This document shows positions 37,111-48,292 of a DNA stretch of 64,000 nt, in pieces (positions within the stretch are counted from its first letter, which is position 1; every line of letters starts with the position of its first letter). This stretch comes from Epiperipatus broadwayi. Its lineage: Eukaryota; Onychophora; Udeonychophora; Euonychophora; Peripatidae. The position numbers were made by a program, and so were the translations under genes. Below the pieces are notes generated by a model that was given only the letters and a program-made list of their open reading frames with translations, made no database searches and was not told the DNA's origin. The stretch lies in NCBI GenBank assembly GCA_028023455.1, contig JAQFVV010000456.1, positions 310,001-374,000 on the forward strand, in the 5' to 3' direction.

Positions 37111-39379
37111 ATATAATAATAAGTTTAAAAATAATATTTATCTAGCAATTCAATATGCATTTGTATTGTTAACCCCTACTCACACTTATATTATACACAT
37201 GTAAAATTACTTCATATGTTGATCATGTTGAATATGAACTAATATTTGTGTAAACATGTAAATCAGTAAAATTTAAATATTATAACAAGTAAATGAATAT
37301 TAAGTGATCTTTATCATTAATTGAGAAATTAATATTTTCAAAATAAAGTTGCAGTAATTACACAATTTGGTATTCTGATCAGGTAATAGCATGTGGACAT
37401 TATCATGATAGTTTACTCTTATTTAGCATATTTTTATAGCATCTCAAATTTGGGACAACCACAAAAAATAATGCACTTTGTTACATCATTTGTTGTATAA
37501 ATATTGCTAAAATGAATAAATTCACCATTGTGTATAAGTGAAAACAAAGACAGTTTATTAACAATGTTTATAAAACCTCATGAATATTAATTACGATTCT
37601 GCTAAACTTGAGTTACCATCTAATCATCATAAATGACTGTCAATAAACTCATATGCAGAAAAGATAGATATTAAAAAACTCATTCAGCTTTATTATTGCC
37701 AGCATGCTTTCAATATATCACCATGTATATCACTTTTATAGCTTATAGTAATATGACTCTATATTTCTTGGAATTAGTGTATATGTTGAATTAACTAGCT
37801 ATTCAAAATATTAAGATTTATTCATATAGCATGCTAGGCAGTTGTAAAGCTGAATATTTTTTTAAACCTACCTTTTCTGTGTATATGTTCATTAACAATT
37901 GTTTATTATATTAGCTCAGAAAAGAAGGAAATAATTTATAGTTGACTTCCAACTAATCATCATCAACATTTAAATGACTAAAATTTGTTATTATAAATAT
38001 AATTTAACATTATTATTTTGCTAGGAATTATCTTTACTAGTATTAAAAACATTTATAAAATACAAATTTTCTTAATATTTTTTCTTAGCATAATCTATAA
38101 CTACCTATTATGACCTTGAGTAATCAATATGGATCAATATCGTATTTTACGAAGTTTTTTTAAAAAAATTTGTTTCATTTTAGCTTCATTTGTCAATTTT
38201 AAATAGCTTACTTCTATTCTTTAGATAATTAAGGGTTTCAGTCATCTTAATTATATTACAGTGACATATGCGATGGGTCACCTAAAATGTCAGAGATTAA
38301 TCATATTAAGCAAGTTAATTTTAAAATTGCTACTTTCTTAATTAAAATCATTTTTATAATATCAAATGAGTGACATAAATCTTTTAATTGATGCTATTGA
38401 AACATAGATTACTTCTGTTTACAGTAAATCAGATACCTTTTTTGATATACACCTGATTTAATTACTGGCATATATGTAATTTAAAATTGGACACAATCTG
38501 ATGTCATTCTTGCTGTATATTTGCTTGACATTAAATAATACAATCTTCATTAAAGAATAATTAGGATTAAAAGTTAATACAAAGACTTTATCATGTGTTT
38601 GAAGTGTTTGTATTCATTCATTTTAAAGTTAAAATCTAAAGCGCATGTGCAACAGTTTAATGCTGTTTAAAATATTACAATTTTCATTGTAAAATCAAAA
38701 TGTCTATTTCTTCACATATTGTATCATATCGAAAGTCACAATTTAATTAGTAACTTTAATATTATTGGTTTCTGTAAATAAAATGTACACAAATATTCAA
38801 AATCTTAATTTGATTAATTAGCAATTTACCCTTTTAATCTTTATGTAATTCATGAAAAGAAGTATTTTTTTTAATTTTAATTTAAATACAAATTATTTAT
38901 TTTTTTCTTAAATGAAAAGAGATTTTTATATCGAGATCTGAAGGAAACTGACAAGAGATTCTTCTCTTTGTTCTTTTATCACTGCTTTTATTATTCCAAA
39001 TGAATATGATTAGTCTGCTTATCGACATACATGGATCAGTATAATAAATTTTCTATCTTTTGCCTCTAATTTTTTTTTTCAGAATTCTTATAGTTTTTGG
39101 TTAATATGTTATTAGCTTGCATAAAGGAAGATGACTAGATTTTATATGCGTGTTGGTGTGAAATTGCTGTTAAAGCATGTTAACTGTATATAGCATTCAT
39201 GTTGAAATATATAATTGAAAACACCTATCTGATTTTGATTGTTTTCAAAACAGAACAGAATTATTTAGCATACAATTCATAAATCAACACACATCACAAA
39301 CAATAAAAAGTTACATTATTTTTTCAAACATTGAAAATATAACTATTTCAACAGATTGTCAGATTTGAGTTGATTGTCA
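37111..39379. other. AT-rich intergenic DNA, nothing recognised
   Basis: No reverse transcriptase follows the Gypsy remnant. I found no frame or repeat in these 2.3 kb. Confidence 0.5.
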
Positions 39380-40150
39380 GACAATAACTTTGAGGGAAAT
39401 TATCAAATATTAAATGAGATATTATTAGACTTTATAATTTTGGAAGAAGATGATGAACAATTCATCAAAGTGTAGACATGATTAGGTTTCTTGCATCATC
39501 AAAGATAATGAGTTTATAATAAAGATATACATATCCATTATCAATTAAAATTTCAATAATAAGTCTTGTGGAGTTGAAGTTTAACAAGGTAGAATTAAAT
39601 TCTTAGCATTCAACTTATTGGAAAATATAATATGTATATTCCAGCAAAAAAAAATGTACAAAGTCTTTGGAACAGAGCAAACAACGTTTAAAAATTGTAA
39701 TGAAAAAATTTAATACAAGAAGTGGAGGCTGTTTAAAAGAAAAAAGTGTGGGATAATATACATTATGAATTATTTTTTTAAAAAAATAATTCTAAAAATA
39801 CGTAAATGTGACATCATCCAAATGAAGATAACTAAACTGAATTATATGTTAATTAATAGAGAATGTTATTTTATGCAAAGGTTAATAAATTATTTAGATG
39901 CAAGGTATATGTGGTATAAAACTATAGAGAGTAGCTGTTAAAAATAGAAATAATACTTCATATATTTTTAAAAATATCCATTAAATTTAAGCTAACATTT
40001 GTGAATTCTTTTAAACACAAAAAGAGTTTAAAAACATCTGATTAGGACTTGAATGAGATTGATGTATAACTAACAAATACTAAACAAAAAATAGCTAAAA
40101 CTATGATACAAAAATTCATCTGCTTAAACCTAGATTTTTAAAGAGTCAAG
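39380..40150 (+). mobile_element. Old RTE-like LINE fragment (endonuclease region)
   Basis: At the nucleotide level this follows the 6500-7400 part of the RTE-like LINE. A LSNIK.DII.L segment sits near 39400, TATGAATTATTTTTTT near 39763 corresponds to the same text near 7023, and CATCCAAATGAAG corresponds to CATCCCAATGAAG at 7075. A block near 40040 (GACTTGAATGAGATTGAT) corresponds to GATTTGAATGAAATTAAT near 7350. It is riddled with stops and small deletions, clearly older than the 6480 copy, and lacks the reverse transcriptase and tail. Confidence 0.6.
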
Positions 40151-41066
40151 ATAATGTGTGCAGGGGGGTGGGGATATAAAAATAATCAGAAAAATGACAG
40201 AGTAATTATAAACAATATGGTATTATGAAAAGGGTGGAATAATTCTTCTAAAGTCTATGCAGTAATAAATACTAAAAAACAAATAAATGTGTAAAGTACC
40301 AATATCGTTGTATTTACAAAGAAAAAAAGCTTTAAGTGTATGCATGTGTATGTATATCTCTTTTGTTCTAATATAACTCAAAACAAAGCTTTTATTGGGA
40401 TTTAAAGCAAAGTAGTTTTAAATATAGGACAGCCAATAATAATTTATAATTCCTTGAAACACCAGTGGTTACATATCTTCAGTTGTTACATGAAAAATAG
40501 CCTCACAATTTATTTTAATTACATTAAGCGTATATATATAATTCATAGATTTGTATTTATTTAAACATTAGTACTATAGACATGTATTGTTATTTATAGC
40601 CCTGAAGAAGATTGTCAGATAATTGAAATACTTAAGTTTAAGACAATACAAAAGCACTGATAAATAAAATGTTAAGTTGAATATGTGTTACATTTTTGAA
40701 AGCCATATAAACAATTTAGATGAATTTATTTATATAATTTTTATGTAAATTTTATATATATATGGTTGTATAAAAGTATATGATTCAGGTAGCAATGTAT
40801 CTTGTGAGTCATTTGTTTTTTTAATATTTTTATTCGTTTACATAAAATTTGAGAAGTAAAATAATAGTTTACAGTATATAAAACATAACACATAGGCAAA
40901 GGAAAGGTGGGTTTAAATTAATAATATCATATACAAGTATTTCAAAAAAAGATAACTTAAACTATAATAAAGTCTTAACTATATATCACAATTAAATATA
41001 TATCAAGTTGTAGTATATTAATTTTAATATAATAATAAATAATTATTATTTACATATTTTTTTATG
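40151..41066. other. AT-rich spacer
   Basis: It includes a poly-G patch near 40164 and TA runs near 40535 and 40755. No gene seen. Confidence 0.45.
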
Positions 41067-41068
41067 TA

Positions 41069-41407
41069 ATGAGCATGCCAATAGCTCTTAACAAGCTCCT
41101 TGCAATTATTGTTTTTGCTCTTAAGGTTTGGCAATTTTATATATCTAAAGCTATTAATATATGTTGTATATGGACTTGTTTTAATCCCATATGGCTATTT
41201 AAGTTAGATAACTGGATTTGAAGACATGTGGATGTTTTAAAATTTCTACTGAATAGTTAAACATTAGATAAAGTGCTGGGCTTGATGTATTATTTTAAAT
41301 CTAATACCTGGAATATCCCAGCATCTCACTAATGAAAGACAGGGCTGGAAACCAGTCTGAGGATAGAATATTCTGAAAAGCTTGCTAAGAGCTATTGGCA
41401 TGATCAT
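41069..41407. mobile_element. 339-bp MITE with TA target site
   Basis: The ends ATGAGCATGCCAATAGCTCT (left) and its inverted counterpart at the right form terminal inverted repeats of about 33 nt with roughly four mismatches. A TA dinucleotide lies immediately outside each end (41067-41068 and 41408-41409). The interior is noncoding and includes CCCAGCATCTCACTAATG. TA target and short length suggest a Tc1/mariner-type non-autonomous element. No second copy is visible in this window. Confidence 0.7.
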
Positions 41408-41464
41408 TATATAACATTTGTAATACAAGCTTATAAAATTATGTCATGTTATATATGACTTGAT

Positions 41465-41471
41465 TTCCTTG

Positions 41472-41512
<41 letters not shown>

Positions 41513-41526
41513 AGGAATATATTCTG

Positions 41527-41568
<42 letters not shown>

Positions 41569-41574
41569 CAGAAT
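41465..41574. repeat. Two adjacent AT tracts capped by palindromic arms
   Basis: TTCCTTGCA (41465-41473), a pure AT tract, then TGCAAGGAA (41509-41517). A second unit follows: ATTCTGTTA (41521-41529), a TA tract, then TAACAGAAT (41566-41574). Each unit is a perfect palindrome and could extrude a cruciform. Confidence 0.85.
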
Positions 41575-42179
41575 GCAACTACCCACAACATGATTAAGAG
41601 TTATTTCAGCATTTATTCAGTAATGAAATTCAAACAAAATACTAAAAGATTTATGAAGAGGATCATTTAAACTTACATTAACTTTCTACTGGCTGCCCAT
41701 TTAACTACTATTTATATTTTATTTATTCATAACTATTTCTTTTACTACATTTAATGGAGAAATCTAACATCATCATCATCATATAATCTGGCTCATGACA
41801 CCATTAGGCACTCTAGCTTTCAAAATGTGTCAAATCTCATGACATAAAAGAAGTATATCTGCAATTTTTAATAATATAATTTTACATAAGCAGTGGAAAG
41901 TGGCTATTGAAATTATACTACTCACACAAATCACTGATAATGGCAATCCCCATTAATCAATTTATAACTAGTATATTTTTCAGTCAAACAATATCTTTAT
42001 AAAATTATAAATTACTAACACCTAAAAATCACTTCTAATTAAAAAATGATATCCGACTAAAAAAAATTTTTAGATATTTGCCCCTCCTTTGCTAGTTACT
42101 TATGTACTCCTCGATACTTTCTAATCAGAAAACATGAACTCAAATAGGATAAATATAGATTTTTTCTCATATGTCATAA
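41575..42179. other. AT-rich spacer with a short CAT run
   Basis: A run of CATCATCATCATCAT lies near 41770, similar to a minus-strand RTE-like LINE tail, but no LINE body follows it. Nothing else recognised. Confidence 0.4.
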
Positions 42180-42262
42180 CATCGGCCGGGAGGCGAACCC
42201 GCAACAACCGTCTGCAACCAACTGCTTGCAAGACGGCTGCGCCGACCTCTCGACCATCAATG
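42180..42262 (-). mobile_element. tRNA-derived SINE head, family 2
   Basis: On the minus strand the text starts TGGTCGAGAGGTCGGCGCAG and continues through a region with TCTTGCAAG to a B box GGTTCGCCTCC followed by CGGCCGAT. The A-box and B-box spacing is tRNA-like, but the middle is too long and pairs poorly, so it is not an intact tRNA gene. The same head recurs at 52761 on the plus strand, which shows it is a dispersed repeat. It is strikingly GC-rich against its surroundings. Confidence 0.7.
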
Positions 42263-43529
42263 CTTGACTAAATATAAACTTATTTGCATGGAAAGAGACA
42301 AATTACTCACACATAAGACTTTGACAATAAACAAAACAATTTTATTTAATTAAACAGTTTATAACATATATATTTAAACACACAGCAGTTAAAAATGTAA
42401 ATTGATATTTGAAAATAAATATGAAGATAAATTACATTTACATTTAATTAATAAAATAATAATAACATTTTTATTAATAAAATTAGATTTAATCTTATTC
42501 CAAATTATTTAGTTAATTAAACCAATCATTAAGTATGGCTCAATATTTGGAAGACTTTGATTATTATAAAAGCATATATGACATTATTATCAAATATTAA
42601 GTTCTTAAGTTTTCACGGCAAGTGGAGATAATTCTTATTATGGCATATAATGAAATAGGTCTTATAGGTTGACTACCATTTCTTCTCTCCCAGAAAATAC
42701 CTGATCTTTTATACGAGGGCTACATTCTCTTCTCTCATTCCAAACATGCAACAGTTGATTTTCCATGGAGAGCTACATATTCCAGAAAATGGATTGGCAC
42801 AGACCAGGTTTTAACATTGCATTCTTTTTGGTTTAATTTTTTTCATAAAGTTTATCATCATAGAATTCTGGCAATTAACAGTTGATTATTGATATTATCT
42901 CCAAATGCTGATAGTCTTTAATTGCTCTGCTGGAAACAGTGTTTTGGTTATAGTTGCTCCCAGGTTAACTTCTGCAAATTTTCTATTATTGTCAGCAGCA
43001 ATGGGCATAAATAATAGCAAAAACACCAGAGAGAGTAGCCTGAGCAGGAACACATGAGAAAGAATGGTTTGTGCCAATAGAAGACCCTGTCCAATCACAA
43101 TTTTGGTTTAATCAAATTACTCTCCTTTTTTTTAATTCTTAGCACATTCTTTCTATTACAATGTTAGAAAATTACTAGGCATAAAATAAAAGTTACATTA
43201 TAAGAAAAAAAAACATTTTTGCTCAAATGTTATAAATATAACATTTCCAGAAAAAATTCTGCATCGTCTTTTTTTTTTGTTAGCAGACTTTTTTATAAAT
43301 GAAGAAAACAAGATAAAGTATATTTTTTCTTCTGTTTAAACACTATAAATTAATTCTATGATTATTTTTTAGATACAATAAAAGTAAAAATTTTATATTA
43401 GTTTTTTTTTTTTTTTTTATGACATAGAAATATATTGTGCCACTACTTTTTATATCTGAATGATTGTACACTGAGAAATTTAAAAATTGATAAAAATATG
43501 TAATTGTTATCATATGAGGGCGCGACTAG
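42263..43529. other. AT-rich DNA with one hydrophobic minus frame
   Basis: The minus-strand frame 42895-43098 (67 codons) starts with a long hydrophobic stretch (LRLLSLVFLLLFMPIAA) like a signal peptide and then has a polar tail. There is no recognised domain, no promoter and no neighbouring exon. I leave it as an observation and not a gene. Poly-T and poly-A runs follow near 43270 and 43400. Confidence 0.4.
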
Positions 43530-43786
43530 GAAAAATAAATATGAAAAGAGTGCTTATACAGAAAGTGGATTATTGGTTTTTATGCTGGGTTTGAGAAAAG
43601 ATAAGGGGGATTTAAATATAAAGGTTATAGAGTTGACAAAGATTATGTTGTGAAAATGGGATAGAGCAGATTATGGGTAAATTTAGAGTGGGGAATGTAA
43701 AATAAAGTGGCTAACAGGTTTATCTGAGCATAATTGCTGAGATATTCTTGACTTCGTTTAAGGAGAAGCCATAATGCATCACATCA
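43530..43786 (+). mobile_element. LINE C 3' end fragment
   Basis: The fragment matches 11998-12260 of LINE C in order (GATAAGGGGGATTTAAATAT, ATAGAGTTGACAAAGATTAT, GAGATATTCTTGACTT, GGAGAAGCC) and stops at the same CATCACATC tail. It is a 5'-truncated insertion. It has a few indels relative to the longer copy. Confidence 0.85.
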
Positions 43787-46079
43787 ACCACAAAATTAGA
43801 AAAATCCTATATTCATGGTTGATAATTTGTATACATATGACAGATCAACCCAAATTTCTCTCAACAATCCCAACTCACAGATTTAATACAATAATAGATT
43901 TTGTTGTTTAGAGAACAAACAAAAAAACAAATACATTTTCATAACCTTTAACCAATGATATGCTTTATTATAGTTTCATTTTCTTCTTTATTCAGGACCA
44001 TTAACCAAACAAATCGTTAATAATCCCTCTACACCTTCCTTCTTTTTCTTGACTCTTTACATAACTAACATAGTCTTTCTCTTTCTTCTTTTCTTTTTTT
44101 TTTTTTTGTTAAATTAAAGAGAAAAAAACAAACAAAGGCAAAGAGTAATATATATTTCGTTTTTGAAGGAACATGCACTTTTACTTAAACAAGCGTCCAA
44201 GCCGATCCAAATCTTGACTAGTATAGGACTAAGCGGCTTACTATTAGGAGTAAGTTATAACAAAAGACCCCTACTTTCTCTTTCAATATTTTCTCAACCC
44301 TTAATACTTTTCACTTGCTTTCCAAATCCCCCCCCTTTTTTTTATTCTATTCTGATATCATTTTTATGGGTTCATTTATTGGGTTATTATCTTTTCTTGA
44401 TCTTGTTCAATAGCCATGAAAATTTAGTCAAAATTTTGCTACACCATTCATAAAGAAAAATTAAAACATACAAATAATTTATGCATTTTAACTAAATAAA
44501 TTAATTAATGCAGATATAAACATTATTAATGTTAACATAAAATCCCCTTCTATTGTCATAATCCATAGTTCATTAATAATTAAATGCAATCCTAAGTGTA
44601 TGTTTAAAATTCGTTAATGTCTATAGTTCAATCAATAAACATAAAGTTTCCATTACCCTGATTGATCAGTGAATGTCCATAAGCATTTCCTTGTACCTCT
44701 TGGGAGTTGATTCTCAGCAACTAATTTTTGTTCCATGGGTAGCTCCAATTTCTCCTATGTGGTTTGATGTTCCTTGAGATAGTTTCATGATTCAATGAAG
44801 ACCTAGGAATGTATCAGTGCCCCAGTTGGGGATGGATTCTATTTCATTTTAGCCTTCCATCATTTTTTTATTTTACTTTTTTTTAATAGTTCTTTTTTTT
44901 ATTAAAAAGCTAATAATAATCTCACAAAAGGTTTTTCTTTTCATTTATAGTCCTTTTCTTCATTGTCCTTTTTTTTTATCACCTTTCTGGTTAGTGATTG
45001 CATTCTTTTCATTTTTTTTTTGTTTTAACACCTTGCTAACCAAAAGTCATGACATAGAATTAATTACATTTTTTTTTTCTCTCTCTCCTCCCTTCAGATT
45101 AGAAAATTAAAATAATTAATTATGAAATTATTTCCGAAAACTTTTAACATTTTTTTTACCAATTTCGATTTAATTTCTCAATCCAATTAAAGAAATAAAT
45201 AATCTACCATTTTATTTTTTCTCTCCCTTTTTTTTTTAAAAAAAAAATCCCAATAAAAAAAAATAAATAAATAAATAATACCAAAAAAAAAAAACTTCCT
45301 ATACACACAGCTTTTATTTCCTATCTTATACCTAATGTATATGTGTATATACATATATTCACATACACACAGAGAACATAACATGAGCTGATCAAAATTA
45401 TTGGCTCAATATATATATATGAACTTATATTATTTTATACTTAAAATACTAAATACAATTATTATATTTCATAAAAGAAATGCCAATTTAATTATTTATA
45501 ATTCATATTGATAAAAATATATAACAAATAATTTTTGAAAACTCAATTATTGTTACTATGTCAATTTATACTTTAAATTTGCTTCATTTTTAATTAATTT
45601 TTATAATATTGATTGTGATGTCATATTTACCTCAATTTGATACTATATAATTTTAGGTGAATATGCAATCACTTATTTATTATATATATATATATATATA
45701 TTTTAAGGTTTGCTATTATTGAGATATAGATCTTTAAACAGAGGGCGTTACTGGATATTTGTAATTGTATAATGGTTTGTATATTTTCTATAATTATTTC
45801 AGTTAGTGTTAACGGTAACTTTCTTTTCATATATATATATATATAAATTTTAAGTAATGCTTCAAAAATTTTCAAAACATTTTAATAACAGAACATTATC
45901 CTGTCTGATGATATCTAAGTCTAAAAATTTTATGTTGGGCAAACTATAGGATGGTTTTAAAACCATTAAATGTGAGAGGCATCATATTCCCTAGGTCTAA
46001 TACAACCTTCTTACATAAATACACTAGTGTAAAAGGCTTTTTTTTATAGAAACTTGATGTTGTGCAAATTTGAGGCTGC
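43787..46079. other. AT-rich DNA with many poly-T runs
   Basis: Long T runs occur around 44090, 44880, 45070 and 45230 and A runs near 45280. A hydrophobic plus frame at 44163-44453 (96 codons) is pyrimidine-driven and has no domain. The minus frames at 45187-45384 and 45669-45875 are low complexity. A few TA runs occur near 45690 and 45830. No gene supported. Confidence 0.45.
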
Positions 46080-46530
46080 TCGGAGAAGAAATAGCGATAT
46101 ATACACTAAGACCTAATAAACATTGGGCACAATTCTAAAAAAATAATTGCAATTGTTATGAATTTTTATAGCAAACTCTTGAACCCTACAAACATGTAAT
46201 CTGATAATAAAAAATGGTCTAGTCTCCCTTATATTTTGAAACTCACACACAAATTAAAAAACATTTGTACCAATAAATATAATATCAGTTTTTGCTTGCT
46301 TTCGTCTTTAAGCAAAGTATTAAATAATTCAAAAGATAAGATACTTAGAGAGGCTTCACATCAAATTGTGTACAAAATTTATTGCAAAAACCCTAATTTT
46401 TGAAATTTTATTATGGTGAAACTCAAGCTAACTTATTTACAAGACTTTCCCCACATAAATATTATGTCATACAATTTTTTAATGACAATGCCAGTTTTTA
46501 TGCTTTTGCCATTTATAAATATTTTTTTTA
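46080..46530 (+). pseudogene. Decayed Penelope-like GIY-YIG domain
   Basis: From about 46320 one frame reads KVLNNSKDKILREASHQIVY and continues KIYCKN. After a shift the next frame reads NFYYGETQANLFTRLSPHKY, followed by an ASFYAFAIY stretch. That is VYKIxC, YYGET (YIGxT), an Arg and an HK pair in the right order for the Penelope-type endonuclease. The upstream 46080-46310 text is weakly similar to the linker. It resembles the remnant at 1357-1773 more than the element at 17.6-19.6 kb. One frameshift lies between the two GIY-YIG strands. Confidence 0.55.
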
Positions 46531-47100
46531 TTTTATTCACTGTATCATTTAACTGATTATTGTTCACATTAAAAAAATTTTATTGTTTATTTTACTATCC
46601 CATAAGAATATTATCTCTTCATCTATAATAGATTTTAATCAAATTAGAAACACATATGCTGCATACATAGAGTAACACAGTGTTTATTAAAAAATATTTA
46701 GATGTAAAGATAATAAGTGGTGAGGAAGTAAACAAGTTTCATGGCTAAATAAATTTTTAATCAAAGAATAGTAATAATGTATAGACTATCAAGTTTGAGT
46801 TTAATAATACTTACTGATTATTTTATCTAGAATTTAATTTTTAAAAATACTGTAACAATTAAATTTGAGACAATATTTTTAAAAAATTGGGTAATATATA
46901 TTTTCTTATCTAAGAATAATTTAAAAAAAGAATAAAATAAGCCACTGCCAGTAATTAACATACAAACGTTTATTTACGCACATATATATATATAAAATTT
47001 AACATTATTATTTTAGTATGTTTATTTTAGATTTTAATTTGATTTTATAATTTAAATTTGCATTTTAATTTTTATAATATTATAAGTTTACATTTTAATT
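46531..47100. other. AT-rich spacer
   Basis: Nothing recognised. Short TA runs occur near 46985. Confidence 0.45.
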
Positions 47101-47688
47101 AAGTTCGCACAGATGGATTTATGAAAGTTTGTTTTATAATGTTGAATATAGATCAGTTACATAGATTACACGGTTAAAAACATTTCGAAGTAAACATAAA
47201 CTATCAAAATTCAAAATCATTGATACCGTCAATTGCATAAGGAATACAAGAAACCCAATGGTATTCATCATAAGACACCGCATTAACACCAATAACTTAA
47301 AAGACATCTGAATAAATACATTTTAGATACTCACCGTAAGGTATCATTATTTATCGAATGTCTATATATTTTGATCCAATATGAAAAACCAAAACATAAT
47401 TAACCGATAACGAATCCATGCAAGCATCTATAAACAACTTAAATTCAATGCATTTTTATTTAGTGTCAAGTATGAATAGATTACATAGATTTGCATTTGA
47501 AGATAAAACATTCTATCCCCATTTAACCTTAGACTAAAAGTTCGCAGTCAAACTGGGTCAATCCATCTGATATATTTATGTATTCAATGTAGCATGAAAA
47601 TACGACAACACAAAATACTATACTGTCAGGAATATACATCTGAACAGTAAGTAGAGTTAGAGAAGACATTGTCTCTCTACCAACAGGA

Positions 47689-47982
47689 ATGCCACATCTG
47701 TTGGCGAGTAGAACAATAAAAAAAAAACTTCATAGGAATGGATTGCGGTTCTTTGCCGACTTACAAACCCATCCATACGCAGATAGAAGGTGTGTGGCAT
47801 ATATATGCAATCCTGCCCATAGTGGATCTCATACTACATCTACTAACTACATCAATATATCCAATCCATTGACCCAATTCAACTATGAAACAAATAACCT
47901 AAGATTACCCTCCCCTAATATAACTTTACAAATCTATATAGTCATTCATGCCCGACTTAAGTTTAACATTTATATATTTTAA
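47689..47982 (+). CDS. Small unidentified open frame (doubtful)
   Basis: The 97-codon frame has text with normal amino-acid variety in its first 55 residues (KKLHRNGLRFFADL, then HPYADRRCVAYICNP), unlike the low-complexity frames elsewhere, and raised GC. Its last third is AT-driven. There is no domain I recognise, no clear promoter, and an A-run near its start could hide a frameshift. It lies opposite the minus-strand block described above and may be a fragment of an unknown repeat. Confidence 0.2.
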   Translation: MPHLLASRTIKKKLHRNGLRFFADLQTHPYADRRCVAYICNPAHSGSHTTSTNYINISNPLTQFNYETNNLRLPSPNITLQIYIVIHARLKFNIYIF

Positions 47983-48163
47983 TTTATTGGAAAACAAAAA
48001 TCATAAATAAAACTTAAAGAACAAAAAAAAATATAAATGGAAATGATTTAAAATAAAAAAAATACATCAAATAACAATATTAATAAAGAATTTAGTTTGG
48101 TCAGATAGGATTCTATTGCATTATTTACTAAAAAGGTTTTAAAATTTAGAGTTCTTATTTTTT

Positions 48164-48292
48164 TCAGGTGAATATAAAGTTCTTACGATTTTTAAAACGT
48201 CCAGCTTTATCCTTTACAGTGGCTTGCCATTGTTGGTAATTTGAATGGGAATTCCCACGCCATACTGAAGATATTGGTATCCCATTAGCCAT
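48164..48292 (-). CDS. Short frame after a TATA-like box (doubtful)
   Basis: The frame has 42 codons beginning with a good start context (AAACAATGG). It reads MANGIPISSVWRGNSHSNYQ and continues with KDKAGRFKNRKNF before a stop. The text is compositionally normal and not AT-driven. On the opposite strand TTTTTTTCAG at about 48158-48167 looks like a splice acceptor, so the sense direction is uncertain. I recognise no family. Confidence 0.25.
   Translation of the reverse strand: MANGIPISSVWRGNSHSNYQQWQATVKDKAGRFKNRKNFIFT

Noticed and set aside
41762-41782. Minus-strand RTE-like LINE tail (CAT repeats)
   Set aside because: No LINE body is attached on the expected side, so it is a simple triplet run.
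44163-44453. A 96-codon hydrophobic frame as a membrane protein gene
   Set aside because: Its composition follows T-rich DNA, and no family, promoter or exon context supports it.
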